Assembly: GCA_964608325.1 (NCBI GenBank) | Contig: CAZSMX010000003.1 | Span: 1 to 64,000 of the forward strand | Length of the DNA: 64,000 nt | Direction: 5' to 3' | Source of the DNA: CAZRVH01 sp964608325 | GTDB lineage: Bacteria > Patescibacteriota > Gracilibacteria > Peribacterales > Peribacteraceae | Shown here: positions 46,662-54,996 of the stretch, one piece after another | Layout: the number at the start of each line of letters is the position of its first letter | Numbering within the stretch: position 1 is the first letter of the stretch | Position numbers and translations under genes: made by a program | The notes under the pieces: generated by a model | Told to the model about the DNA's origin: nothing | Database searches by the model: none | Seen by the model: only the letters and a program-made list of their open reading frames with translations

Positions 46662-47803
46662 AGATCCTCATGACCAGCGACACGTATCTCCCGCGCCTGG
46701 GCGGCGGGGAATACCACGTGCACTACCTTCTGAAGGAATTGCGCGCGCAGGGGCATGACGTGACGTTCGTCACGAACGAAAAGGGGACATGGGAGGGTGA
46801 TGCCGCCTGCCCGGTAATCCGCGTTCCCTACAGGGGGTTCGGATCGCTGGGTTCCATCCTGCGCACGCTCTGGAAAGAGTCCGGCTCCGCCGAGGTCTTG
46901 CATGCCCACTACAGCACGCGCCTCGGGTTCCTCACGGGTTTCGTCGCGATGCTGCGTCGCAAGCCCTTCGTCGTTACCCAGCACGGACTCGGTTTGCTGC
47001 CTCCTGCCAATGCGTCCGCGTTCCATATGCTGGTGTTTCGTGTCTGGCGCCATCTCACGATGAAGTGGGCGCGCGTCATCGTTTCCACGAGCGAGGACAT
47101 GAGCGTGGAGATCCGCGCGTGCGGGTTTAGCGACAAGATCGTTCCCATCAGCAACGGGTATGACGCGACGCTCTTCACGCAGCTCCCGCCCCCTTCGTTC
47201 GACCAGCCACGCCTTCTCACCGTGCGGCGTCTCAACCCGAAGAACGGCGTGCAGTATCTCATCGCCGCGCTGCCTTTTATTCTCGAACGGCACCCGAACC
47301 TGAAGGTTACGTGCGTCGGCGACGGCCCGTGGCGGGACAGAATCATCCAGCTTTCCAAAGATCTCAAGGTCGACCATGCCGTTACGTTCGAAGGCCCCGT
47401 CGACCATGCGCGTCTGCGCGACTTCTACCGCGAGGCGACGGTCGTCGTCATGCCGTCGACGGCGGAGTCCACGAGCCTCACGTGCATCGAGGCGATGGCG
47501 CAGGGGCGCATCGTCGTGGCGAGCAAGGTGGGAGGGCTCATCGAGTTGCTCGGACGGGATTCGGAGAGGGGGTACCTCGTGGATCTCACGGGTAACGAAC
47601 ATAGCGAATACGACGCACTATTCTCTCTTCCTGAGGCATCCATCAAACGGCTTGCAGATGCCATTTCATATGCCCTGTCGTACCCCGAGGAATCCCTTGC
47701 GAAAGCGAATGAGGCGGCTTCCTATGCTGCAAAAAATTTCAGCTGGGGTACTATCGCGGGGCGTACCGCCCAAGAGGCGTACCTTCCACTCGTTTCCCGA
47801 TGA
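46658..47803 (+). CDS. GT4 glycosyltransferase
   Basis: 381 residues. DTYLPRLGGGEYHVHYLLKEL is the acceptor-side glycine loop; RLLTVRRLNPKNGVQYLI begins the donor domain; PSTAESTSLTCIEAMAQGRIVVASKVGG carries the E-x7-E motif. Its ATG overlaps the wecB stop and its stop overlaps the methyltransferase start, again ATGA type. It could use the ManNAc-derived sugar, by position only. Confidence 0.93.
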   Translation: MKILMTSDTYLPRLGGGEYHVHYLLKELRAQGHDVTFVTNEKGTWEGDAACPVIRVPYRGFGSLGSILRTLWKESGSAEVLHAHYSTRLGFLTGFVAMLRRKPFVVTQHGLGLLPPANASAFHMLVFRVWRHLTMKWARVIVSTSEDMSVEIRACGFSDKIVPISNGYDATLFTQLPPPSFDQPRLLTVRRLNPKNGVQYLIAALPFILERHPNLKVTCVGDGPWRDRIIQLSKDLKVDHAVTFEGPVDHARLRDFYREATVVVMPSTAESTSLTCIEAMAQGRIVVASKVGGLIELLGRDSERGYLVDLTGNEHSEYDALFSLPEASIKRLADAISYALSYPEESLAKANEAASYAAKNFSWGTIAGRTAQEAYLPLVSR

Positions 47804-48642
47804 CCCAACTCCTCGACTCCGACGGCAACAAGGCGGTCTACACCCAGCTTCACGACGAAATCCTGGAGAAGCGGTTCAACTCGACATCGCCCATCCGCAG
47901 GCATGCCCACCACACGCAGTACCAGGCGTTCGTGGACCTCATCCCCGCCGGAGCGACGGTGCTGGACAGCGGCTGCGGCGAAGGAATCATGTGCGTGATG
48001 CTCGCGAAGAAAGGATGCATCGTGACGGGCGTGGATCTATCCGAGCCGAACGTCGCCGCCTGCAAGAAGTACGCGGAAGAGCAGGGGGTGGGCGATAAGA
48101 CGACGTTTTTGGTCGGCGATGCAGAGCGTCTGCCCGCCGAGGATAAGTCATTCGATTACGTCGTCTCCAGCCACGTGCTCGAACACGTGCCGGACTTCTC
48201 CAAAGGCGCCGCCGAACTCGCCCGAGTCGCCAAGAAGCAGGTGATCGCCGCCATTCCCACATGCCTCAACCCGAGCGCGATGGTGCTCCTGGGAGGAGAC
48301 AAATACTGGACGTTCTCCCGCAAGACGTCGTACGCCTTCTTCTATGGTTTGCTGCAGGTGCTGTGGGCGCTCGTCACGGGGCAGGACGGGGTGAACGAAG
48401 GCTACGCCGGACGCACCGACCTCATCCACATCTGGCGTTTCCCGCGCAGGGGAAAGAAGAGCATCGAGGCGGGCGGACTCAAGGTCATCCGCTACCGCGG
48501 CAGCTCGTACATCTTCCCGTATTTCCCTTTCTTGGTTCCCCTAAGCAAGCTCCTTCTCAAGGGATGCTGGTTGCCGGGGCTGCGGAATTTCGGCTACGGC
48601 ACGACGTACGTCTGCGAGCCGGTTCAGGGAAGCGGCAGATAG
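47800..48642 (+). CDS. Class I SAM-dependent methyltransferase
   Basis: 280 residues. Motif I VLDSGCGEGIMCVMLAKKG, motif II VTGVDLSEPNV, then SFDYVVSSHVLEHVPD. The C-terminal half has hydrophobic, aromatic stretches (YAFFYGLLQVLWALV and SYIFPYFPFLVPLSKLLL) suggesting membrane contact, as for enzymes that methylate lipid-linked sugars or quinones. In this locus a glycan target is likelier. Its 3' end overlaps the convergent gene by 19 nt. Confidence 0.88.
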   Translation: MTQLLDSDGNKAVYTQLHDEILEKRFNSTSPIRRHAHHTQYQAFVDLIPAGATVLDSGCGEGIMCVMLAKKGCIVTGVDLSEPNVAACKKYAEEQGVGDKTTFLVGDAERLPAEDKSFDYVVSSHVLEHVPDFSKGAAELARVAKKQVIAAIPTCLNPSAMVLLGGDKYWTFSRKTSYAFFYGLLQVLWALVTGQDGVNEGYAGRTDLIHIWRFPRRGKKSIEAGGLKVIRYRGSSYIFPYFPFLVPLSKLLLKGCWLPGLRNFGYGTTYVCEPVQGSGR

Positions 48643-50267
48643 TCTTCTTCCTTCGACGACACGATCCAGTCCGCCAGCGACTGCAGTCCCGGATCGGTAT
48701 CGATGTCTTTCGCCGAGCGAGCGCTGATGCGCATCCGGTGGTCCACCACGTCGTCGCCATCGTAGACGGGCTGTACCCGGAAGCTGCGGATGACGGCGGG
48801 GCGCATGGCGAAGAGACCGTAGGCATGCTTGCGGGCGAGGGTCGTGCGCTCGGGGCTGAGGGCTGGGATTTGGTGGATGGTGCGCATCTTCTCCAGATAT
48901 TCCTCCTTGGATGAGGAGTCCTCGGTGAAGCCCATGTTGGCGTAGCGGCCTGTGCCGGCGGTGAACGTCGTGATGCCGAAAATAGGGCACTCCAGCCCGA
49001 TGGTTCCGCGGACGGTGATGCAGAAGTCCGCGACGCCGAAGAACGAATAGGTGCTGATGTCCGTGTCCGGCGGGACGACTTTGACGTGGTCCGGAAGCGT
49101 GCCGCCCGTGTTCGCGAGGATGGCGATCATGTCGCGCATCTCGGAATCTTTCTCCATGAACTTCGTCTGCCAGATGTAATCCGGATGCAGCTTGATGACC
49201 CACTGGATGTTCGGGTTCTCACAGGCGGCCTTCACGGTCTGCACCAGCCAATCGTCGAAGTCCCGAAAGAGGTTCTTGCCGTAATAGAACGATGCGTCCC
49301 ATACGACGTGCGAGAAGATGACTGCCGTCTTTTTGGCCGGATCAAGCCCTATCTGCGCCCTCACTTCCTCCGGCGTCTTGTGCTTCTTGTCACGCGACGA
49401 GAGGAAATTGAACCACGATTTGTCCCGGTAGTGGCCGTGCAGCTCGTTCAAAAATCCTTGTTCCTGTTCCGGCGTCCACGGCATGGCCTTCAGTTTCTCC
49501 CAGCTTGGTTTCGAGATGGAAATGGGATCCACCATGTTCTCCAGCGTGAGGTACCTCTTCATCGTGAGGGCGTCCAGCCGCTGGCTGTGTACGTACTGGA
49601 TGGGGGTCATGCCGTACTCGATCGCGACCGCGAAGAGTTCACCATGCGGTGTGTAGCCGGTCTCGGTGAAGAGGAGGGTCTTCGGATTGATTTCTTTCAA
49701 TACTCCGCGTGCCGCGCGTACGGCGGAGCGGGCTTCCGTAAGCAACTGGATCGTGCGCTGTTCGATGGCCGGGTTCGACAGGTCCACGCTGCCCGCGCGC
49801 TCGTTCTTCAGCACGACCGAGAGGGCGTTCGCCCCGATGTTCACGCCGTCGAAGGCATAGCCGAGCATGTCTTCGTTGGAGGGCTTGGTCGCGAGGAATG
49901 CCCGGATCTCCTCCTCGTCCTTCGGGTCGCGGCAGGCGCGCATGGTTTCCTCGAAGTACACGAAGTCGGTCACGCCGCACACGCGGAAGTACCGCTGCAT
50001 CCATTCGTTCGTCCGGAACGTGGCGACCACCGGCGTGATGCCCCGCGCGCGCATGGCACGGGCGAGGATGCCCTCGGTTTCGGCGTGGTACGGGGAGTCC
50101 GTGAAATTCACGATGAGGATCTTCTCGCCCGTCGGGGCGGCGTCTGCCGGGGAGCCGATGAAGGCATATCGGGCGCGGAAGAGGAGGTAGCCCGTGAGGA
50201 GCTGCCACTGCTTGCGGAATTGGGCGGGACGCAGGAGGAGCCGGAGGATGCGCTTGAGGAGGGTCAT
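48624..50267 (-). CDS. Capsule polysaccharide biosynthesis-like protein
   Basis: 547 residues from the ATG at 50267. No membrane helices apart from a weakly hydrophobic N-terminus. Two Rossmann-like halves are suggested by EKILIVNFTDSPYHAETEGILARA and KTAVIFSHVVWDASFYYG, with IQWVIKLHPDYIW, KVVPPDTDISTYSFFGVADFCITVRGTIGLEC and IFGITTFTAGTGRY. K-x-H-P and the late G-T-x-x-x-E are typical of capsule transferases of the KpsC/KpsS/CDP-glycerol-transferase superfamily. TACTAT with TGC in front (50317-50325) could be its extended -10. Donor unknown. Confidence 0.7.
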   Translation of the reverse strand: MTLLKRILRLLLRPAQFRKQWQLLTGYLLFRARYAFIGSPADAAPTGEKILIVNFTDSPYHAETEGILARAMRARGITPVVATFRTNEWMQRYFRVCGVTDFVYFEETMRACRDPKDEEEIRAFLATKPSNEDMLGYAFDGVNIGANALSVVLKNERAGSVDLSNPAIEQRTIQLLTEARSAVRAARGVLKEINPKTLLFTETGYTPHGELFAVAIEYGMTPIQYVHSQRLDALTMKRYLTLENMVDPISISKPSWEKLKAMPWTPEQEQGFLNELHGHYRDKSWFNFLSSRDKKHKTPEEVRAQIGLDPAKKTAVIFSHVVWDASFYYGKNLFRDFDDWLVQTVKAACENPNIQWVIKLHPDYIWQTKFMEKDSEMRDMIAILANTGGTLPDHVKVVPPDTDISTYSFFGVADFCITVRGTIGLECPIFGITTFTAGTGRYANMGFTEDSSSKEEYLEKMRTIHQIPALSPERTTLARKHAYGLFAMRPAVIRSFRVQPVYDGDDVVDHRMRISARSAKDIDTDPGLQSLADWIVSSKEEDYLPLP

Positions 50268-50363
50268 GGGAAACGGCGGAAGGGGCCCATGGGAGGGCTT
50301 TTGCCTTCGGGGCCCCATAGTAGCATCCCAACGGGCGATATCGTAGGATAGATGCCTCACTCC

Positions 50364-51122
50364 ATGCGGAATATCCGAGTCATTCCCCGGCTGGACGTAA
50401 AGGGCCCCAATGTCGTCAAAGGGGTCCATATGGAAGGGCTGCGCCTCATGGGCGCCCCGGCCGACCTTGCCAGGAAGTACTACGAGGCGGGGGCCGACGA
50501 GCTGCTCTACATCGATATCGTCGCGTCCCTTTACGGCCGGAGCATCGACCTGGACCTGGTGAAGGCGGTTGCGGCGGAGCTCTTCATCCCCCTCACGGTG
50601 GGCGGGGGCATCCAGTCGCTGCATGACATCAGCGCGGTGCTCCGTTCCGGTGCCGACAAGGTGGCCATTAATACGTACGCGTTGAAGCATCCGGAGCTGA
50701 TCAACGAAGCCGTGAAACAATTCGGGTCCCAGTGCATCGTCCTGTCCATCGAGGCGAAGAAGACGGCGGCCGGCAACTGGGAGGCATACACGGAAGGGGG
50801 GCGCGAGCATTCAGGCCGCGACGTCGTCGAGTGGGTGAAGGAGGCGCTGGACCGGGGAGTGGGGGAAATCCTACTCTCCTCCGTCGACCGCGACGGGACC
50901 CGCAAGGGGTTCGATCTCGAGCTGACCCAAGCCATCACGGCGTTTTCTCCCGTGCCCGTCATCGCCCACGGCGGCGCCGGTACGAAAGAGTCGGTCCTGG
51001 ACATCATCACGCAGGGAAAGGCGGATGCCGTGTCCGCGGGCACGGTGTTCCACTACGACGATTACTCCGTGAAGGACTTGAAAGGGTTCCTTGCGGGACA
51101 TTCCCTCCCCATCCGCCCATGA
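50364..51122 (+). CDS. hisF: HisF-like cyclase subunit (AglZ/HisF2-type, acetamidino sugar formation)
   Basis: 252 residues from the ATG at 50364 (another ATG at 50352 lies only 2 nt after the putative -10 TAGGAT, so is less likely). TIM-barrel motifs: RVIPRLDVKGPNVVKG with the catalytic Asp, TVGGGIQS, SSVDRDGTRKGFD and HGGAGT. The second catalytic Asp of histidine-pathway HisF (A-I-D-A-K) is Glu here (LSIEAKK). With the HisH-like and sugar amidotransferase genes next to it, this is more likely the partner that passes ammonia in acetamidino sugar synthesis than a histidine enzyme. Stop overlaps the next start. Confidence 0.88.
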   Translation: MRNIRVIPRLDVKGPNVVKGVHMEGLRLMGAPADLARKYYEAGADELLYIDIVASLYGRSIDLDLVKAVAAELFIPLTVGGGIQSLHDISAVLRSGADKVAINTYALKHPELINEAVKQFGSQCIVLSIEAKKTAAGNWEAYTEGGREHSGRDVVEWVKEALDRGVGEILLSSVDRDGTRKGFDLELTQAITAFSPVPVIAHGGAGTKESVLDIITQGKADAVSAGTVFHYDDYSVKDLKGFLAGHSLPIRP

Positions 51123-51742
51123 CCAAGGTTTGCATCGTCGACTACGGCGTCGGAAACATCCACAGCGCGCTCAAGGCGTTCCGCCTCTTTGCGAACGACG
51201 TCGTCCTGTCGGAGGATCCGGAGGTGGTGCGCGGCGCGGACAAGATCGTATTGCCGGGAGTCGGTTCTTTCGGGGCGGGGATGGAGGGGTTGAAGGTGCG
51301 CGGTCTCGTCGATGCCATCCGGGAGAAGGCGAAGGCCGGCACGCCCATCCTGGGCATCTGCCTGGGCGCCCAGCTGATGATGACGACGGGGCATGAGTTC
51401 GGCACGTTCGAGGGGCTGGACCTGATCCCGGGAGAGGTGGTGCCGTTCCCACCGTTGGACGGAGCCAAGACACCGCACATGGGATGGGACACGCTGCAGG
51501 CCCCCGCCGATTGGAAAGGCACGATCCTGGACGGCCTTCCCACCGATCCCCAGGCCTATTTCGTCCATTCGTTCATTCTTCAGCCGTCTTCGCCGGAGCA
51601 CGTTCTGGCGACCACCGAATACGGGGGATGCGTCTTTCCCTCCGTCATCCGGAACGGTAGTCTGTACGGGTGCCAATTCCATCCTGAGAAGAGCGCGGAG
51701 CACGGATTGCGCATCATTCAGAATTTTGTCACCCTACCTTGA
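51119..51742 (+). CDS. hisH: HisH-like glutamine amidotransferase subunit
   Basis: 207 residues, class I glutaminase: nucleophile Cys81 in GICLGAQLM, catalytic His-Glu in CQFHPEKSAEHG. DYGVGNIHS and LPGVGSFGAGM are HisH signatures. It releases ammonia from glutamine for the HisF-like partner (overlap ATGA). Together they would feed the N-acetyl sugar amidotransferase encoded 13 nt downstream. No other his genes are in the window. Confidence 0.92.
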   Translation: MTKVCIVDYGVGNIHSALKAFRLFANDVVLSEDPEVVRGADKIVLPGVGSFGAGMEGLKVRGLVDAIREKAKAGTPILGICLGAQLMMTTGHEFGTFEGLDLIPGEVVPFPPLDGAKTPHMGWDTLQAPADWKGTILDGLPTDPQAYFVHSFILQPSSPEHVLATTEYGGCVFPSVIRNGSLYGCQFHPEKSAEHGLRIIQNFVTLP

Positions 51743-51755
51743 TTTCCCTACGCCC

Positions 51756-52991
51756 ATGTCCCAGCCCGGTACCCGCTACGGCCTTCCCCAAGAGGTGAAG
51801 TTCTGCACCAAGTGCGTCCTCTCGAATACGCGCCCCTCCTCCTCGAACGAGTTCAAGCACAAGGGCGACCGCAAGCACGACTTCGTGGCGTTCGACGAGC
51901 GCGGCGTGTGCTATGCCTGCCAGTTCGCCGAGGCCAAGGACACGAAGATCGACTGGGCGGCGCGCGAGCAGGAACTCATCGAACTCCTGGACCAGTACCG
52001 CAGCAAGGACGGTTCCTACGACGTGCTCGTCCCGGGCAGCGGAGGCAAGGACAGCTGCATGGCCTCCCACCTCCTGAAGTACAAGTACGGCATGCACCCG
52101 CTTACGGTCACCTGGGCGCCCCACTTGTACACGGACATCGGTTGGAGGAACTTCCAGAACTGGCTGCACGTGGGGGGTTTCGACAACGAGCTTTTCACTC
52201 CGAACGGCAAGGTCCACCGCCTCTTCACGCGCAACGCCTTCCTCAACCTGCTGCACCCCTTCCAGCCCTTCATCATCGGGCAGAAGACGCTGCCGGTGAA
52301 GACCGCCGCCCGCCACAACATCAAGTTGATCTTCTACGGCGAGAACCCGGGCGAGTACGGCAACAACACCTCCATCAACCAGAAGCGCTTCACGTCGGAT
52401 CCATCCGAAGGGGAAGGGCACCGACTGTCCTTCGTGGACCGCTCGAAGATCGACGACATCATGATCGGGGGCAAGTCCGTGGCCCAGTACATCAAGGACG
52501 ACAAGTTGGAACTGGCCGATTTCGACACATACCTGCCGCTGCAGGAGGGAGTGGCCGAGAAGCTCGGCATCGATTTCCAATACCTGAGCTATTACGTGAA
52601 GTGGCATCCGCAGAGCGCCTATTACTACGCGCAGGAGCACTGCGGGTTCCAGGCCGCACCCGAGCGCACGTCCGGTACGTACAACAAGTACAACAGCATC
52701 GACGACAAGATCGACGACTTCCACTACTACACGACGCACATCAAGTTCGGCATCGGCCGCGCGACGTACGACGCCGCCCAGGAAATCCGCAACGGCGACA
52801 TCACGCGCGAGGAAGGAGTGGCGCTCGTCCGCAAATTTGACGGGGAATTCCCGCAGCGGTACTACAAGGATTTCCTGGAGTACATCGGCATTACCGACGA
52901 GCAGTTCCGGCAGACGGTAGACTCCTACCGCGATCCCGTCCTGTGGGAACAGCAAAACGGCGAGTGGAAGTTGAAGCACCAGGTGAGTTGA
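51756..52991 (+). CDS. N-acetyl sugar amidotransferase (WbpG/PseA/LegA-like)
   Basis: 411 residues. An N-terminal zinc-ribbon-like set (Cys17, Cys20, Cys52, Cys55 in KFCTKCVLS and GVCYACQF) precedes the PP-loop SGGKDS (95-100) of an ATP pyrophosphatase. The later KTLPVKTAARHNIKLIFYGENPGEYGNN is typical of the family. These enzymes convert an N-acetyl group of a sugar into an acetamidino group, using ammonia from HisH/HisF-like partners, as in Pseudomonas O antigens and Campylobacter nonulosonates. Its stop is joined to that of the convergent dehydratase gene in TGATCA. Confidence 0.9.
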   Translation: MSQPGTRYGLPQEVKFCTKCVLSNTRPSSSNEFKHKGDRKHDFVAFDERGVCYACQFAEAKDTKIDWAAREQELIELLDQYRSKDGSYDVLVPGSGGKDSCMASHLLKYKYGMHPLTVTWAPHLYTDIGWRNFQNWLHVGGFDNELFTPNGKVHRLFTRNAFLNLLHPFQPFIIGQKTLPVKTAARHNIKLIFYGENPGEYGNNTSINQKRFTSDPSEGEGHRLSFVDRSKIDDIMIGGKSVAQYIKDDKLELADFDTYLPLQEGVAEKLGIDFQYLSYYVKWHPQSAYYYAQEHCGFQAAPERTSGTYNKYNSIDDKIDDFHYYTTHIKFGIGRATYDAAQEIRNGDITREEGVALVRKFDGEFPQRYYKDFLEYIGITDEQFRQTVDSYRDPVLWEQQNGEWKLKHQVS

Positions 52992-54050
52992 TCATGCCTT
53001 TTCCTCGCTTGCTTTCGTCAGCGCGTCCTGCGCGATGTCGTTCAGGAGCTCCTCGATAAGCACCCCGATTTCCTGCTTCGTGAGCGGTTTGGCGTCGGTG
53101 GAGTCGAAGCCCGGGGCGTTCTCCTTAGGCTTCACCTCTGGGAAATCCTCGCCCCGCAGGTTGTGGAGGGCATGCACGACGAACATGCCGTCGCGGTCGT
53201 CTGCCCAGCGTGCTTCGTCCTCGGTCATCAGGATTTCCTCCGCCTTCTCGCCTGGGCGCATGCCCATGATCTTTTTTTCGATCGTCGCGGGATCCTTGCC
53301 GTAGAGCGGCGCGCCCTTCTCGATGAGTACGTCCGCCAGGTCTCCCAGGCGCACGACGGGCATCTTCAGGATGAACACTTCGCCTCCTTGCATCGATTCC
53401 ATCGCACGCAGCGTCAGGTCCGCGGCCTGGGGGATGGACATGAAGAAGCGGAGCATGTCGGGATGCGTGAGGGTCATGGGTCCGCCGTTCGCGATCTGCC
53501 GGAGGAACGTGGGGATCACCGATCCGCGGGAGCCGAGCACGTTGCCGAAACGGACGCTGGAGAATATCGTCTTTCTGGCCCCTTTGGAGTGCATCGCGGA
53601 CGTCATGAGTTTCTCGGCCAAAAGCTTGGTCGCGCCCATGACATTCTGGGGGCTGACCGCCTTGTCCGTGCTTACCAGCAACACGCGCTCCACGCCTTGG
53701 CTCAGGGCCGCGTCGATGACGTTCTGCGTGCCGACGACGTTCGTCTTCACCGCTTCGAAGCTGTTGTATTCGCAGGAGGGGACATGCTTGTAGGCCGCGG
53801 CATGGAACACGATGTCGATTCCCTCCATGGCCGTCTGCAAACGCGCCGTGTCGCGCACGTCACCCAGGAGGTAGCGTACATTCGGATATGCGGCCAATGC
53901 TTGCTGCGTAAGGAACTGCTTGTGCTCGTCACGGGAGAAAATACGCACGACCTCGGGCTTGTGTTCCAAGACCTGCCTGACGATTTCGGACCCGATGGAT
54001 CCGGTGCCGCCGGTGATGAGGATGCGCTTTCCGCGGAAGAAGGAGGACAT
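52992..54050 (-). CDS. UDP-N-acetylglucosamine 4,6-dehydratase-like (CapD/PseB/LegB type)
   Basis: 352 residues. NAD-binding KRILITGGTGSIGSEIVRQVL, VFHAAAYKHVPSCEYN, LVSTDKAVSPQNVMGATKLLAEKL (the Tyr of YxxxK is replaced by Met in NVMGATK, as in the PseB/FlaA1/CapD group), RFGNVLGSRGSVIPTF and KIMGMRPGEKAEEIL. It fits the inverting or retaining UDP-GlcNAc dehydratases that start bacillosamine, pseudaminate or legionaminate routes. First committed enzyme of the nonulosonate block by inference. Confidence 0.88.
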   Translation of the reverse strand: MSSFFRGKRILITGGTGSIGSEIVRQVLEHKPEVVRIFSRDEHKQFLTQQALAAYPNVRYLLGDVRDTARLQTAMEGIDIVFHAAAYKHVPSCEYNSFEAVKTNVVGTQNVIDAALSQGVERVLLVSTDKAVSPQNVMGATKLLAEKLMTSAMHSKGARKTIFSSVRFGNVLGSRGSVIPTFLRQIANGGPMTLTHPDMLRFFMSIPQAADLTLRAMESMQGGEVFILKMPVVRLGDLADVLIEKGAPLYGKDPATIEKKIMGMRPGEKAEEILMTEDEARWADDRDGMFVVHALHNLRGEDFPEVKPKENAPGFDSTDAKPLTKQEIGVLIEELLNDIAQDALTKASEEKA

Positions 54051-54153
54051 GATGAAGGGGGACGGGGGAAAAGCTTCCCCGGGCGTTCGCGGCCATTGTA
54101 CACCCGGTGGACGTTCGTCACAGGGGGAATCACTCCCATCCGTATACCGCGTT

Positions 54154-54996
54154 CTAGGAAAGATTCTCGCGGAAATACCGTTCCAACGTATGCGTCGGTC
54201 GGAACGCGATGAGCCGCTCCAGGCGCGAGGTGTCGATGTGCCCGATGTTGCCCGACGGCATCGCCTCCCCGTATCTGGCGGCGATCGGTTTGCCTGTCAT
54301 CCGTTCGCATATCGCGATGATTTCCCTGATGGAATAATTCTCCGGCCCCGCGACATTCACGATGCCGCGCGCATCCGCGACGATAAGATCGTGGATCATC
54401 CTCGCGGCGTCTTCCGTATGCAGGAACGTTCGGCGGAGTTCCCCGTTGTTGTCTGCGATCACGATTTCCTTTCCGTTTTTCACGCAGTCGAGGATGAACC
54501 AAGGCAATCCCTTTGACTGTCCCGGTCCGTACAGGTTGCACAGGCGCAGGATGAGGGCCCTGTCTTTTGGAAGCCGGGTTCCGATGCGCGACTCGGCATC
54601 GGCCTTCGCCGAGGCATACTGCGTTTCGGGATGCAGCGGGGATGTTTCCTCCGCCTTCTCGGTCGTGCCGTACACTAGGGACGTCGATATGTGCACGAGC
54701 GTCTGGGCGCCGCCTTCGATCGTTTCCAGGAGATGGTCCATGCCCTTCGTGTTCAGGTCCAGGCACGCGTCCATGGGATCCGTCACCTGTCCCGTGAGAT
54801 TCACGATTACGTCGAACTCCTTCAGCTTCGCCAGGTCTTCCTTTTTCAAAAGATCCATCTGCAGATACGGTCGTTCACCCCGATCCCGGGTGCCCGAAAC
54901 CGTCACGCGGAAGTCCGAGGGGCTTTCGTCAAAGACCCGTTTCAGCGCCTGTCCCAATAATCCCGTTCCGCCGAGGAGCAAAACGGACTTATTCAT
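54154..54996 (-). CDS. NAD(P)-dependent sugar-nucleotide reductase/epimerase (SDR family)
   Basis: 280 residues from the ATG at 54996. KSVLLLGGTGLLGQALKRVF, VIVNLTGQVTDP, HISTSLVYG and YASAKADAESRI (YxxxK) define an extended SDR enzyme. It resembles the RmlD/WbgU-like family acting on dTDP- or UDP-keto sugars. The start overlaps the neuC stop by 8 nt, so it is translated after neuC. Exact reaction unknown. Confidence 0.82.
   Translation of the reverse strand: MNKSVLLLGGTGLLGQALKRVFDESPSDFRVTVSGTRDRGERPYLQMDLLKKEDLAKLKEFDVIVNLTGQVTDPMDACLDLNTKGMDHLLETIEGGAQTLVHISTSLVYGTTEKAEETSPLHPETQYASAKADAESRIGTRLPKDRALILRLCNLYGPGQSKGLPWFILDCVKNGKEIVIADNNGELRRTFLHTEDAARMIHDLIVADARGIVNVAGPENYSIREIIAICERMTGKPIAARYGEAMPSGNIGHIDTSRLERLIAFRPTHTLERYFRENLS

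Noticed and set aside
50364..51742. Histidine biosynthesis operon
   Set aside because: Only HisF- and HisH-like genes are present, followed by a sugar amidotransferase in a glycan locus; a catalytic Asp of HisF is changed.
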